Assembly (NCBI GenBank): GCA_023653785.1
Contig: JAMKCH010019835.1
Location: 62,001-126,000, forward strand
Direction of reading: 5' to 3'
DNA from: Ophioderma brevispina
Taxonomy: Eukaryota > Echinodermata > Ophiuroidea > Amphilepidida > Ophiodermatidae
DNA length: 64,000 nt
In this document: piece by piece, positions 1-10,801 of the stretch
How the letters are laid out: every line of letters begins with the position of its first letter
Position numbering within the stretch: the first letter of the stretch is position 1
The notes under the pieces: model-generated
Told to the model about the DNA's origin: nothing
The model's database searches: none
The model's input: only the letters and a program-made list of their open reading frames with translations
Program-made: the position numbers and the translations under genes

Positions 1-414
1 AAACATGCAGAGATACTTTTTTGTGCCAACTGTCATCAATATCATAACATAAGTTTGGGGCCCCTAACTCGTAACTGATATCATTTGGGATGTGAAACCT
101 CATATCACTCACAAAATAGGCTGGTGAGGATAATTATAGGACATTATAGACTGTATTTTTTTAGAGGTCGGCTTATTTGAAATCGAAGTAGTCGCCAAAT
201 CGTTGGTCGTTCCGTGGATTGGATTCAGTATACTGAAAACATGCTGATTTACCAAGTGTCGGATAGTCACAAGAAAGACGTGAAACATTTATGTCACTTC
301 CGCCCTACTATCGTTGATCATTTGTAAAACTTCATTTGTTTTGATGAAACATTTGTCTGTGAACCTTTATATAGAAACTGTAGCTGTGTTATCAAGAGAA
401 GGGGCCCCCCCCAT
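1..414. other. Unassigned AT-rich DNA
   Basis: I see no coding segment, RNA gene or obvious repeat here. It ends in a short C run near 405-411, just before the first minisatellite block. Confidence 0.4.
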
Positions 415-705
415 TTGTATCAAGAAAGAAAAAAACTTTGTTTATCCAACTTTTTTTATCTAGAAAAATGATTTGTTTATCTAGAAAAACTATGTTTACT
501 AGTAAAAACCGATGTTTATCTAGATAAACATAATTTATCGATAGAAAAACGTGTTATCTAAGAAAACATTTTCTTTCAAAATAAAAACACTATGTTTATC
601 ACAAAAACTGTGTTTATCTCGAAAAAAAATATCTTGAGAGAAGTATGTTAAATAAACCAAGTTTATCAAGATAGAAAAGCTATGTTTATCTAGTGTTATG
701 ACGTC
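415..705. repeat. AT-rich minisatellite, block 1
   Basis: Degenerate tandem repeats of an 18-20 bp unit resembling AACTATGTTTATCTAGAAAA. Some units contain the palindrome TTTATCTAGATAAA, as at about 513-530, so they read the same on both strands. Units vary in length and sequence, which indicates an old array. The same unit returns in a second block at 1645-2135, so the intervening 0.9 kb was either inserted into one array or separates two arrays of the same family. Confidence 0.75.
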
Positions 706-1644
706 TCGTGGACGTCAAAAGGTCAGAAATGCCTTTAAACACAAACAAATGAGCCTTGTGCACAAATGATATAAATTTTATAATATAACACAGATTTAAT
801 GATTTTTGTCAGATTATTTCAAGATTTGGTATATCCAAAACAAAATTAGATGCATTACATTGATTTTAGTTATATTATACTTATAGTGTCCAATAATGTC
901 CAAGCGTTGGCAGTTCAACGATGATATGTCCGCACAGCGAAGACTTCAAAATGACAGTATGCAAGTCACACTTATATATCCTCAGTTAATATTCCATTGG
1001 AATCTTCTCAGTCCTGAAGGTAACTTTTGTCAAGGCAATGTAGAAAGACAGGTGATAAGTCGCCTAGACGATACTAATATTTCACAGTAACAAAATCCAG
1101 GTATTATACCACCATCAGTCTGCCGCTAATGTCCTCATTAGGACCACAAGACTGGAATTTCCTTTTGATTCCAAAACTGAAGCTCTTCTGGCTTAAAAGA
1201 CGACAGCAGACAGTTCAGCTTTCAAGCTCTGGTGGCATCCAAAATATTATAAATCCTGGCACTATGTAAGCACAAATCTACCGTTATTGTAGATTAAACT
1301 AGCTATAACTATACTGTATAGCCTCCCATGGTTACAAATGCTGCTCTTGAGTCATTCCAGTAACAAGTATTTTAACTACTCACAGCTAGATTCCCCTTCC
1401 TAATACATAAAAATAAGTATTACAACATTATCAAGCATAAACATAACCGAGCACTGTCAAATCAGATTTCACATAAATTACATCATCTGCATTAATCTCC
1501 TCACAATATAAACTTCATGGGGAATTACCTATTTGCAACATGGTTTGATCTCAATGCATGAAAAAAGTTGACTCAGTTCTAGTTTAGCATTCCGGGGAAT
1601 CCATTTAATATTTTTAATCACAAAAAATTAGGCTAAATAACACT
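706..1644. other. Unassigned spacer between minisatellite blocks
   Basis: About 0.9 kb without minisatellite units. Only short open frames occur (for example 896-1090) and none has recognisable protein character. A small palindrome GACGTCTCGTGGACGTC lies at about 700-717, at the left edge. Confidence 0.4.
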
Positions 1645-2135
1645 AGAAAAAAAGTTATCAAAACGAAAAACTATGTTTATCTAGATAAACATAATTTTAT
1701 CAAAGAGAAAACTAACTCTGTTTTTCTAGATAAACATAATATATCAATAAGAAAAAACGTAGTTTGCATGAGAATTTGTGTTTATCAAGATCGTTTTCTC
1801 TTGGAGAAACTATGTTTATCTAGAAAAATATACTTTAACTTTATCAAAATAGAAACAAATTATGTTTTATTAGAAAAACCAATCTTATCAAGAGAAACTA
1901 TGGTTATCGAGAGACACATATTTATCAAAGAGAACACCTATGTTATCTAGATAACCATAATTTTATCAAGATAGAAAAACGTAGTTTATTTAGAAAAAAA
2001 CTGTGGTTAATCAAGATGAAAAAATTATGTTATCTAGAAAAACAACGCCTATGAAAGAGAAAACTATGTTTATCTAGAAAAAAAATAGTTTATCCAGAGA
2101 AAAACTAATAGTCTCTTCTTAGATAAACATAGTTT
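1645..2135. repeat. AT-rich minisatellite, block 2
   Basis: The same family as 415-705: an approximately 19-bp unit with TATGTTTATCTAGA cores and TCTAGATAAACAT inverted versions, repeated about 25 times with drift. The open frame at 1768-1950 is made of repeat units and is not a gene. Confidence 0.75.
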
Positions 2136-2690
2136 TATCGATGTTGTGTGTTTCAATCAGCTTGCCATAAGCGTGACCTTTATATTATCGCCATGGGTCA
2201 CTGAGATTATCATTATTTTACGGATTTATCGACCACATGCCCCAAATACATATAAAAGTCCACTTGATCTAGCAATTCTACACGTGCCATGGCAATCATT
2301 AATGAGCTCAAAAATTGCATTTACCATTAACTCAAGAGGATTTATAAAATGTAAATTGATTTTGAAATTAATTATAAACCCCTTATTTTGAAGCTTTTAT
2401 CTGCATATATTAACAGAATAAAACACTTTAGGTAACAGGGTCAAGCTTTTTTAAATCATTCCGGTCAAAGGTATACAGGACTTACTATAGTAATCCAATG
2501 CTTGTGTTATCTGCCATTGCAGTTTTTTCGCCTTGCGAAAAAACCCGTCGTTTTTGTGCCAATTATTTTATGTAATGGTCAGATTTACATTTCTGCTTCA
2601 GTTTCATGCAAAAAACAAATATTCCACCGGGCATAGCTAAGTACCGGGTGATCCCATGTGGTGAATAGTGTCCTAGGCATGAGCGACGAG
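2136..2690. other. Unassigned DNA
   Basis: No recognisable coding or RNA feature. A short hairpin GTTTTTTCGCCTTGCGAAAAAAC lies at about 2522-2544, split here as GTTTTTTCGC and GCGAAAAAAC arms. Confidence 0.35.
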
Positions 2691-3314
2691 GGGGTGATTG
2701 GGTGATTGATAAGTTCTAAGCCTAAGGTAGAAAGAGATATGCTACAAAGTTCAATTTACACCGTCTACAGGTAATTCTCAAATGAAAATTCCAGAAGTTT
2801 CATGTGTATATCTGTTCTATTTTTTAACTTGCCAGGTAATCAACATTGACAGTTTGCCGGACCTACTGAAGCCAATTTACGCAGAAAATTAAAAGTTGAG
2901 GGGAGAGGAGAGGAAAGCTGACATCGGAGGGTGCTCTTTCATCATGACAATCCGCAGGGCCAAAGAGTTTATGGTAGCATGACTGCAATCCATTAGTGTG
3001 GCTTCAATCTGGTTAAAACATCAAGCCTATTCACCCGATTTGGCACCGTTCTGACCACTTCTCTTCCCAAATATGAAAAAAGGAAACTCCTCAAATTTTA
3101 ATTTTCTGCGTAATATTACTTCAATAGGTCCGGCCAAGCAAAACTCTCAATTGTTTGGATTACCTGCAACGTAAAAGTAGAAATAGAATACACTATGAAA
3201 ACGTTCTGGAATTTCATTGAAGAATGGAAACTTAACTGGATTGTAATGTATGTAAATTTGAACTTTGTAGCATATCTCTTTCTACTTAGGCTTAGAACGA
3301 ATTTCAATCACCCC
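2691..3314. mobile_element. Long inverted repeat enclosing a mariner relic
   Basis: The left arm (2691 to about 2900) begins GGGGTGATT. It is repeated in reverse complement at about 3093-3314, which ends AATCACCCC. The arms are about 210 bp and diverged. Shared blocks include the TAGAAAGAGATATGCTACAA stretch and AGGTCCGG. The spacer of about 190 bp carries mariner-like transposase residues (next entry). This is long-TIR transposon architecture with most of the enzyme lost. Mariner TIRs are usually near 30 bp, so arms of this length are unusual and may reflect a later inverted duplication. Confidence 0.65.
2937..3090 (+). pseudogene. Mariner transposase fragment, broken
   Basis: Translation gives LFHHDN at about 2934-2951, then CGFNLVK after an in-frame TAG. 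After a one-base frame change near 3020 it gives AYSPDLAP and LFPNMKK. These are the hallmark blocks around the second and third catalytic aspartates of mariner (DD34D) transposases: HHDNA...H and YSPDLAPSD..LFP.LK. At least one stop, one frameshift and a second stop after LAPF make it inactive. The spacing between the two aspartates is a few codons short of 34, so a small deletion is likely. It sits between the arms of the inverted repeat at 2691-3314. Confidence 0.7.
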
Positions 3315-3500
3315 TGTACGATAGCCCCCATGCACCCCCAAGACCCTCCATGAGTGGTATCATTTGTTCGTAGGGACCATGTTGAATGATATGTACATGT
3401 TACCAAAAACAAAAAATTGGGATGCATCAAGATGGCCGCCGTTTTTTCCTCATGATGTGCCAAAATTCGGCTTGATACCTGTTGCACAAAATGTTTGTTC
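3315..3500 (-). repeat. Dispersed repeat H, copy A
   Basis: On the minus strand this matches 8340-8490 and 59216-59325 on the plus strand. Shared blocks are AAAACGGCGGCCATCTTGAT, GGTAACATGTA, AAATGATACCACTC and CTTGGGGGTGCATGG. It directly abuts the mariner-bearing inverted repeat, so the two may once have been one larger element. No protein signal. Confidence 0.65.
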
Positions 3501-6500
3501 TGCGATATACAGAATGAGCTGGCTCAGCTAATTTTATGGAAACCATCTGTAATTTCTGGAATCGTTCATTTGGGGACTCTTTAGATCAGACAGAAGAAGG
3601 ACCTTTCAGATTACAGGTAACATCATTGGATAATGCACACCATTTACGTGTCGTCTTGGCCACACAGCGCCGCCCATGTTTTAAATTACGGTCAGAAAGT
3701 ACTTTGAGCCACGCGACCTTGGCAAATCTTCACTGCGCTAGGGAGGGAGTTCACAAGTTTCGACGGTAACCATGCCCCAGTGGCGGTTAGATCTTTTCAT
3801 TAGGAAGTCCCATTGATGCAAATGAGGGTATTGCTATTCATTCCGTCAAGCCGCTACTGCACAACGCCATAAAGCGCATGGCGGAATCTTGTAATACCCA
3901 TTTGCTCATGGGACTTTATAGACCAGTTCACCATCCCTACTTCCTTTCTTTTGTTTTCCTGCGAATTCCATTCACTCGAAGCGTTATGGGCCATAGTATT
4001 AAAACTCTATTAACAGATACAATTGCCCTTTGGTAACCGTCATGCCGACCTATTTCAGATACCAGGCCCTAACATGTGTTTTTACAAACATGCTGTTAAC
4101 TGGTCTATATGAACGTCTACCCAAGTGGCTGAACGTCACAACAACTTGTAAACTACCGGAAATCGCGTATACAAGCACCGGTGCCTATCTAAACGATTTC
4201 GGAAACCGGACAAGAGAGCAAATATTTGGACTAACGCCCTCTGTAGGAATATTCTGCAGATGACAAATACTCGCTGGTGTATAGACTCCAATCGCTCGTT
4301 GGTTCATTTAGCAACTCATCCTCAACCCCGGCCCTGAAACACGAGCAATCAAATGGCATAGCTTTTGTAACAGCTTTTCAGCAAGGCCTTAATTCGCTGA
4401 AGGTGCCACGTAATATGATTTTGTTTCCCCAGCATCGGTCCAAACATACCAGCGGGCAAAGGACCCATGTTTATTCAATGATTTTTTTATTCCTGTGATG
4501 TTTGTGGACCGATTAACTGGGCCAAAAACGAATTCCATTAATGTAACACTCTACCGCGAATATCTGTTAGAGCATGGACATAATGTTTTCCAATGATCAT
4601 ATAACGTAGCCGCCTTTGTTATTAAAACTCACCTTGATCCAATTTACATACCGGCCTTGAGTCATGCGATAAATCCCCTCTCATCAGGAGAGCTGCCCAA
4701 GCCATCACTCAGCCCGTTTATGAGATTCTTCCCCGAAGATCATGATCCAATCAATCAAAATTATGTCATCCTCAACATAAAAAATACAATCAAATACAAT
4801 ATATAATACATGATAAACCACAATGGTGAATGAGATGAGAACACTGCTAAACGCGAGACGTGAGGTCGCAGTGTGCCTTAGACGCTGTAGTTACAGTAAT
4901 GACTACAGGGTCTGGTGGACTTGTACTTAAATATTATGTACTGTAAAAAAATGTAGTAGGTGCCCGAAATCACGATTCAAACAAAGAGTAATAATAGACA
5001 TCCACCAGCTATCTTTCACCGAATGGACCGGATCTTTTCAAACCTGTCCCAAAATAAATACATCTTTTGGTTCTAGTCACAAATGCGCTTGATTTACTTA
5101 CTGACATAAGGAGATTGGCTGTATTCTTTCGATAAAAAGTTCAATGTTTTCTAAACTTTTGGCAAAATTGCCAACATCAGCTATCGTCAGAATGACCCCA
5201 GAGGTCCCTGCCAAAAACAAAATGTTATTTTGCTTGGAATAATTAGTCTTGCTTGAGTGGTCAAGCGTAAGGCGGTTTGAACAGATTGCCTGAAAAGGGT
5301 CCAGTCGGCGGGCCCTTGAAGTTTTTTCCTTCCAAACAATTGCCTGGTAAATGAGAGTACCATGGGTTAATCGGATTACTAATGAGCAATCTTCTTTAGA
5401 AATCAATAGAGTCACTCAATCTAAACATTTTCCACTTCAGTGTTTTCTTTGATCCGTACCCCGGGACAACTTTGGTCATTGGGAAATTTCCCCCTTTCAC
5501 TATTCCTCGGTACTACTCTGCGAATATCGGTTCAAAGACTTACTTTGGATTAGGATTTACTGAAGTGTTTGCTTTTTTTCTTTTCTGGATTTCCACACAA
5601 GAAAGTATGTTGTTGGTGCTCACATCCGCGAAAAGCGGTACTCACATGATAGTTTCCGAACGGATATTCAACTCAACCGGATATGTGAGCGATAAATAGT
5701 TTTCTATTCCTAGCTTTATTGCAAACTTTAAACGTGTTGCTTTAGCTCTGTGATGCAATTTTCATATCAATGTACTGATCATATTCCAAAACAAAAGACA
5801 GAAACAATCCCAAAATCCCCCATATATAATTCACAGGCCCGTACGCCGTGGGGTGCAATTTCGAGAAAGGGGCAAAGTCCAGGTTTTTGCTGTAGATTTT
5901 TGAGAAAAAGTCCAAAATGTTAGCGAAATGTTGAACCAAATCCAACCTTTTGTGTAAAATGTTCCAAAAGTTCCAAAAAAGGCCATTTTAAGGTTTAAGG
6001 TTATTCAATCTCATGCACAAAATACATATAAACATCAAAAGTATTGAAAATGATAATAACACCATTGTTAAGGGGGTTAGGTCCACTTTTACCTCAAACG
6101 GGTCCACTTTTCGGAAAAGGTCCACTTATTGAAGTCCCGCACCTCCCCCCCACCCCCCCCCCCCCCAAACAAATAAAATAAATCCTACGTACGGCCCTGT
6201 AATAATCACAAGAAATCACCTAGATAACATATTTAAAAAAAAACATTTTTTTTACCCCCCGGAAATCTTTTGAACTTTGTTATTGTTTTAATCAAAATTA
6301 AGAAAGATTGCAGTAGGAAAGTATTAAGTAATATTCTTTTCTCAAGAAAATAAATGACAATCCTTTCCTTTTTCCATATTACAAAATCGAGATAAAATAC
6401 TAAACGAGTTCTAACAAAACAAGCTCTCAAAAAAAAAAGCACCATCATAGAAATAGACAGAAAGAGACGAACATCCACAATTTGTTTTGAAATATTCTAC

Positions 6501-6696
6501 TATTAAATGGCTTACCTAAACACCGTGCATTAAGTTTTCCTTGTGGACTTCAACGTTTATTTTTTAACTCTAACCAGAATTGAATCGACTTTATTTGGTT
6601 AAATCTTGTTGATTGTTCAATCAGGATTCCATTATCTGGGGATAAAAAATGAATAGGATTTCACATCGACGGATTATAACTCGTCGTGAATCCATG
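3501..6696. other. Unassigned 3.2 kb, no supported gene
   Basis: Several short open frames (77 aa at 3536-3769 and 4030-4263, 105 aa at 5098-5415 minus) have no motif I recognise. Part of 3.5-4.5 kb is more GC-rich than its surroundings and could be decayed transposon coding sequence. A short tandem of GGTCCACTTTT occurs at about 6078-6128, followed by a C run at about 6145-6170. Confidence 0.35.
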
Positions 6697-6875
6697 CAGT
6701 GTGTGAAATCAAGATATAGTCGGTGGGAGCCCGTAGTCCGGGCTTCCATAGACGACAACGGGATAGAGCGTGAATTTAATGTTGCGTAAAGAGTCACTGA
6801 ATCGATTGCCCTATTTGTTGACCCCACATGTTCCCGAACTATAGAACGGGCCGGCCATGGATACTTCTACACCGG
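6697..6875 (+). mobile_element. CCGG-flanked MITE family 1, copy A (degraded)
   Basis: Aligns along its length with the better copies at 37126-37298 (same orientation) and 59959-60131 (opposite). Conserved blocks include CCATAGACGACAACGG, ATGTTGCGT, AGAGTCA and the end ACTTCTACACCGG. The left end has lost the clean CCGGTGTGAAAG terminus and reads CAGTGTGTGAAATC. No coding capacity. Confidence 0.75.
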
Positions 6876-7974
6876 GATGCCATCATTCTCACGAACAGCA
6901 AACCTGAAACTTATCAATCGTTAATTGAGTACAAAAGTCAAGTATTTCCGGTCTCATCGCGGTACACCGCACAAAAAGCAAGCTATCCAGCTGTGTAACA
7001 TACAATTTAAATTCCAGAAATGCTAGAATAACACAGGTGGCCTATTATTACTTTGGTAGTTTCTCCCTGGGGATAAGAAAGATTTATGTAACAATTAAGG
7101 GAATGGTATTTCATGGGATCCGACTGCAGCGATAACAGTTCCACTAATAGCGTGCCAAACCGCTTATTATTTTAGAGGGCGCTAAGTCAATTTTTCTCTC
7201 TTGTCCGTATTTCGACACACATCTCGTCCTATTATAGGCCCCGGTGCTTGTATACGCAAATACGGTTGATTTGGATTTTTTTGTACACTGGATATTTGTC
7301 GTGCACAAATAGTTTTGGCCTATCGTAACGATTTACGCACCAAAGTATTCCTAACTAATTGTCTAGTTACTGACTATTTTATAATATAGGTTTATATTTG
7401 GAAAAAGAACGAAAAACGTGAAAAACGTGAAACATTCTTACCTTATCAGCTGTCTAAATTCTCGATTGCTGCTGTCAAGTCAGGCCACACGCCAGGCTTA
7501 CAAGAACTAGTGAGCTAATTGGTCTTTTTTGTTAGGAAACCATTTCTAACATCAGATCGACCACTTGATTCGTCGTTTTCGGGCGATATCCAAGGAACCG
7601 CGAAACCGGTTTTTTTTTTTTTCTTCCTTGGTCATACTAATCGCAGAGCTTAATAACACAGCGGTCATGACTGCTAGGGATTCCCCAATCACGATCGCAA
7701 TGTCTAAGAATAGCCGCCAATTAGCGATGCGAAAACGGAATTGGTGGCGCGGTGTCCCAGCAGTACAGAGTCCTATGGGAGCGGTAAATGGTGTGAAGGC
7801 AGATAGCGTTAGGGTTCCTTTAGTTGTTGGTGGTGCTACTACAGGTTTGGGTCTAATCTAAGTCCTTCTAGTCCCGCAACTTGTATGATTAGGATTTAGA
7901 ACTATTAAGAACCGTCACCATGGAAAGCCGCTATTAATCATGCAACCCTGCAAAAAAAGAACTTGTGTTAATCA
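6876..7974. other. Unassigned DNA
   Basis: No supported gene. The 98-residue open frame at 7565-7861 runs through a T tract and shows no domain or splice context, so I do not call it. Confidence 0.35.
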
Positions 7975-8490
7975 AAGAATAGAAATATAATTGTGATGGC
8001 CAAGCTGTTTTTCAAAAGTAATTTAAAATGGGGCCATTTTAAATTCAAGATGGCTGCCATTCTGATGACCTATCGATTAATTAGTAATCTTATTACATTT
8101 TCTAGACCATGAACTTGGTATCGGGCATCAACATTATCTTCTTCAGTCGATAGATTGAAAACGTTCAACTGTGCATTTAAGTGGCGGCCATTTTGAAATT
8201 GAAAATGGCCTGCCATAATGAATTACTTATGGGTATTTATTTTTGGCTATTAGATTCTTGCCTATGAAAACCTGGGTATAGACACCAATATTATCAGTCT
8301 GCGTCCCTCAGAGACCACGAGATATGGCAAAGTAAATTTAACTGGCGGCATTTTTGAAAAACGGCGGCCATCTTGATGTCCTCCCACTTTTTGTTTTGGT
8401 AACATGTAAAATATCATTTCAGATGGTCCTACAACAAAATGATACCACTCTCGGAGGTCTTGGGGGTGCATGGAGGGCTATCGAGCTCCT
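7975..8490 (+). repeat. GCCATTTT-type tandem modules with repeat H, copy B
   Basis: Three modules of roughly 155-165 bp. Each centres on a small inverted pair such as GGCCATTTTAAATTCAAGATGGC (about 8033-8055, arms GGCCATTTT / AAGATGGC), GGCCATTTTG / AAAATGGCC (8186-8210), and GGCGGC / GGCGGCC near 8343-8370. The third runs straight into the H block shared with 3315-3500 and 59216-59325. No coding potential. Confidence 0.6.
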
Positions 8491-8839
8491 GCACTATCCC
8501 TTTTTCGGGAGAGACAGTACCAAATACCTACACGAACAAAAAATATCAGCAGACACTTGATTTTGCGTACCAAGGGAATAGTATGGTCCTCTCTTTCCAT
8601 TGATACAGAAATGAGTACCAACTGCCTAGAATTACGTCAGAATGACGCCGTAAAGAAGTTTTGACGCATGTCAGCAAAATGTCATTTCCATAGTATCCAC
8701 ATAGGGGAAAAGTCTTTTTTCACCAAAAAAGTATAGATAGCCCGTTTTTTAACAGAGTTTTTGGCTCTACTTGTTGGGAAATGTCTGGTTTATATACTAC
8801 TCAGAGTGTTTAGTTCTATAAATGTTTTTTTGAGTCGTA

Positions 8840-9256
8840 AAATGGTGAAATATCAATTTTGGCGGCCCGTAACTCAAAGTATTTAATACTTTTTCCTCCT
8901 CAACGTATGACACATAGTGACGTCATAATGGCGATATTAGTAAATTTATTTTGAATACCAAAGGACCCAATAACTCTAAGGTATTTATGCAGTACACATT
9001 TATAGATCGGAGTTTATAATAAAAATCACAAGGTGGCAACCCCCTTACGGTCTCCGGGAGTTTTTGTTACCAAATGGGGTTTCCGTACTTGATGACACCC
9101 ATCTACCACACTGTTTTTTCTGAACACACTTATGAAATTCGGAACCCCTTCATGGAATACACCTGTGCTTTCCGAAATTCATAAGTGTGTCAGAAAAACA
9201 GTGTGTCAGATGATCAGTTTCGAAACTTCCAAAAAAATGACGCCGAGACGAGGGTT
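8840..9256 (+). repeat. Dispersed repeat with CRE palindrome and GACGAGGGTTAA end
   Basis: Contains GTGACGTCAT at about 8919 and ends GACGAGGGTTAAC at about 9248. The same arrangement (TGACGTCA-type palindrome, then a C-rich or CCCCC tract, then GACGAGGGTTAA) recurs at 12540-13392 and 54590-54835. I infer a dispersed family from shared landmarks; the intervening sequence is strongly diverged. Confidence 0.4.
9100..9212. mobile_element. 113-bp hairpin (MITE-like)
   Basis: The left arm, about 9100-9144, contains CACACTG, a T run, then AACACACTTATGAAATTC. It is mirrored by GAATTTCATAAGTGTG-type sequence at about 9170-9212. The loop is about 25 bp. It lies inside the surrounding dispersed repeat between the CCCCC block and the GACGAGGG end, which suggests a later insertion. 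Confidence 0.65.
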
Positions 9257-9856
9257 AACTTCAAAGGTGTCAGATTTTGCTGCAAACATGTCTGACGTTG
9301 ATCAATAATAGAATAGAATTTGCTAACATAAATATTTTACTCCTAACACCATTATTATTAAACACGTTCATTTATACTTTGCGAAGACCGGGATATTGTT
9401 TTTTCGACGTGTGCTCATTATTATACACAATTGTATGCAATGCTAGAAGGAAAACCCAACGCTGTGACTTCATGTTCTGGTGAAATATATTTATTTGTAA
9501 GAAACATGTTCATTCAATTTATTGAATGACAAAATTGATCATGACAAATATTTTAATAATTGATGTTCCCCGTAGCTATAAAAGACAACGATAGAGAAAA
9601 GACCCCACGATTTTTCATTTGTTTTATCCGTTGGTTTCTCGTTATTCGTGTTTTCGTCGACCATTCTGGTTTAACAATAGCCCACAGTGCTTCATTTTAT
9701 AATTTTGATTCACTACTTAATTTAGAAGCAATTTTACCAATGCAGTTTAAATAAAATAAGACCTTGTTTTTTTAACCGAATTGCTAACATCACAATATGT
9801 CCCTGGCCCTATTCAAGCTAAAAAATTCAATGGATTGCATCATGGTTTGGTGGAAA
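9257..9856. other. Unassigned DNA
   Basis: Only short open frames (68 aa at 9277-9483, 64 aa at 9560-9754) with no recognisable motif. I see nothing else supportable. Confidence 0.35.
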
Positions 9857-10430
9857 AGGCAGAATTGCAGAAAAGCAGAAAGGGCAAAGGGCAGAACGTG
9901 AAGATAAAAGATATGGCAGAAAGAGCAGAAAAGGCAGAATGAGGAGAAAGCAGAATGGGCGAAAGCAGAATTAGCATAAAAGCAAGTGGGCATGAAGAAA
10001 TGAAACAAAAAAAGCAGAAGAACAGAAAAAGCAAGTGGAAGAAAAGTCAGATGAGCGAAAGCAGAATGTAGCAAGAAAGCAGATGACGAAAAGCAGAATA
10101 CATAAAACAGAATGAGCGAATGAGCAGAAAGCAGAATGATCAAAAAGTCGAATGAGTCAGAAAAGCAGAAGAGAGAAGAAGCACAGTGGCAGAAAAGCAG
10201 AATGAGCAAGAAAGCAAATGATCAGAAAGCAAAATGGGAAGAAAAGCTAATGAGCAGAATGAGCAAAAAGCAGAATGAGCAGAATCATATGAGCAGAACA
10301 ACATAATGAGCATAAAAGCAAGTGGCATAAAGAGCAGAATGCCAGAAAAGCGAATGAGCAAAAAGCAGAATGAGCAAAAAGCAGAGTGGGCAGAAAGCAT
10401 AATGGGCATAAAAACCGTGACACCATGACA
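9857..10430. repeat. Purine-rich minisatellite (GCAGAA core)
   Basis: About 570 bp of imperfect tandem units built from AGCAGAATGAGCAAAA, 12-17 bp each. The plus strand is almost all A and G apart from single C and T positions in each unit. The long open frames on the minus strand (9790-10209, 10140-10526) are low-complexity Phe/Ser/Ala/Leu translations of this repeat. An asymmetric purine strand of this length can in principle form triplex or slipped structures. Confidence 0.85.
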
Positions 10431-10588
10431 GAATGGGCAAAGTTTTATAAAACAATTAATAATTGGATGGTGAAGGATTCCAATTTCCATTTTCAACTTT
10501 ACCTTCCTTCTTCCATTGAGCGCCAACTTCCATATTTAAGATCTGACCGCAAGTGTGTGTGGCGTGCGGTCAATTTATTCTAACTGGA

Positions 10589-10801
10589 CTAGGGCTTTCT
10601 TTCCTTGAAGGCTTCTGGTGTTGGTGCATGACCTATATTCTCGGGCAGATTATTCCACTGACGGTAGTACGTTGGGAAGAAACTTGTAATTGGGGGTATT
10701 GCAGCAACGAGCAAGGACCTGTATGCAAGTGAATTTCGCAGCGCGTTTGTGTGGTCGTTTTGATTTTTTGGATTATAAGAGAGAGGGGAATCATTTATCA
10801 C
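10589..10801 (-). pseudogene. LINE reverse-transcriptase C-terminal tail, 5'-truncated
   Basis: The 70-residue minus-strand frame carries NSLAYRSLL, SFFPTYYRQWNNLPENI and PTPEAFKE. This matches the conserved tail found after the reverse-transcriptase domain of many LINEs (SFFPRTIR.WNNLP......LE.FK). No catalytic part remains. It is a 5'-truncated insertion, the usual outcome of target-primed reverse transcription. Confidence 0.7.

Noticed and set aside
415..2135. CRISPR-like direct repeats
   Set aside because: The units are contiguous and degenerate with no unique spacers, in a eukaryotic context.
4277..4380. Possible LINE N-terminal HPNPGP-type motif (CATCCTCAACCCCGGCCC)
   Set aside because: Only a loose LATHPQPRP match in a frame with stops nearby. 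No other LINE domain adjoins it.
5098..5415. 105-codon minus-strand open frame
   Set aside because: No domain, no splice context and no homologous copy in the window. The length is within chance for AT-rich sequence.
7565..7861. 98-codon plus-strand open frame
   Set aside because: Runs through a T tract; composition gives no domain, and there is no second exon or promoter context.
9790..10526. Two minus-strand open frames of 139 and 128 codons
   Set aside because: They are translations of the purine-rich GCAGAA minisatellite: low-complexity Phe/Ser/Ala/Leu with no start context or domain.
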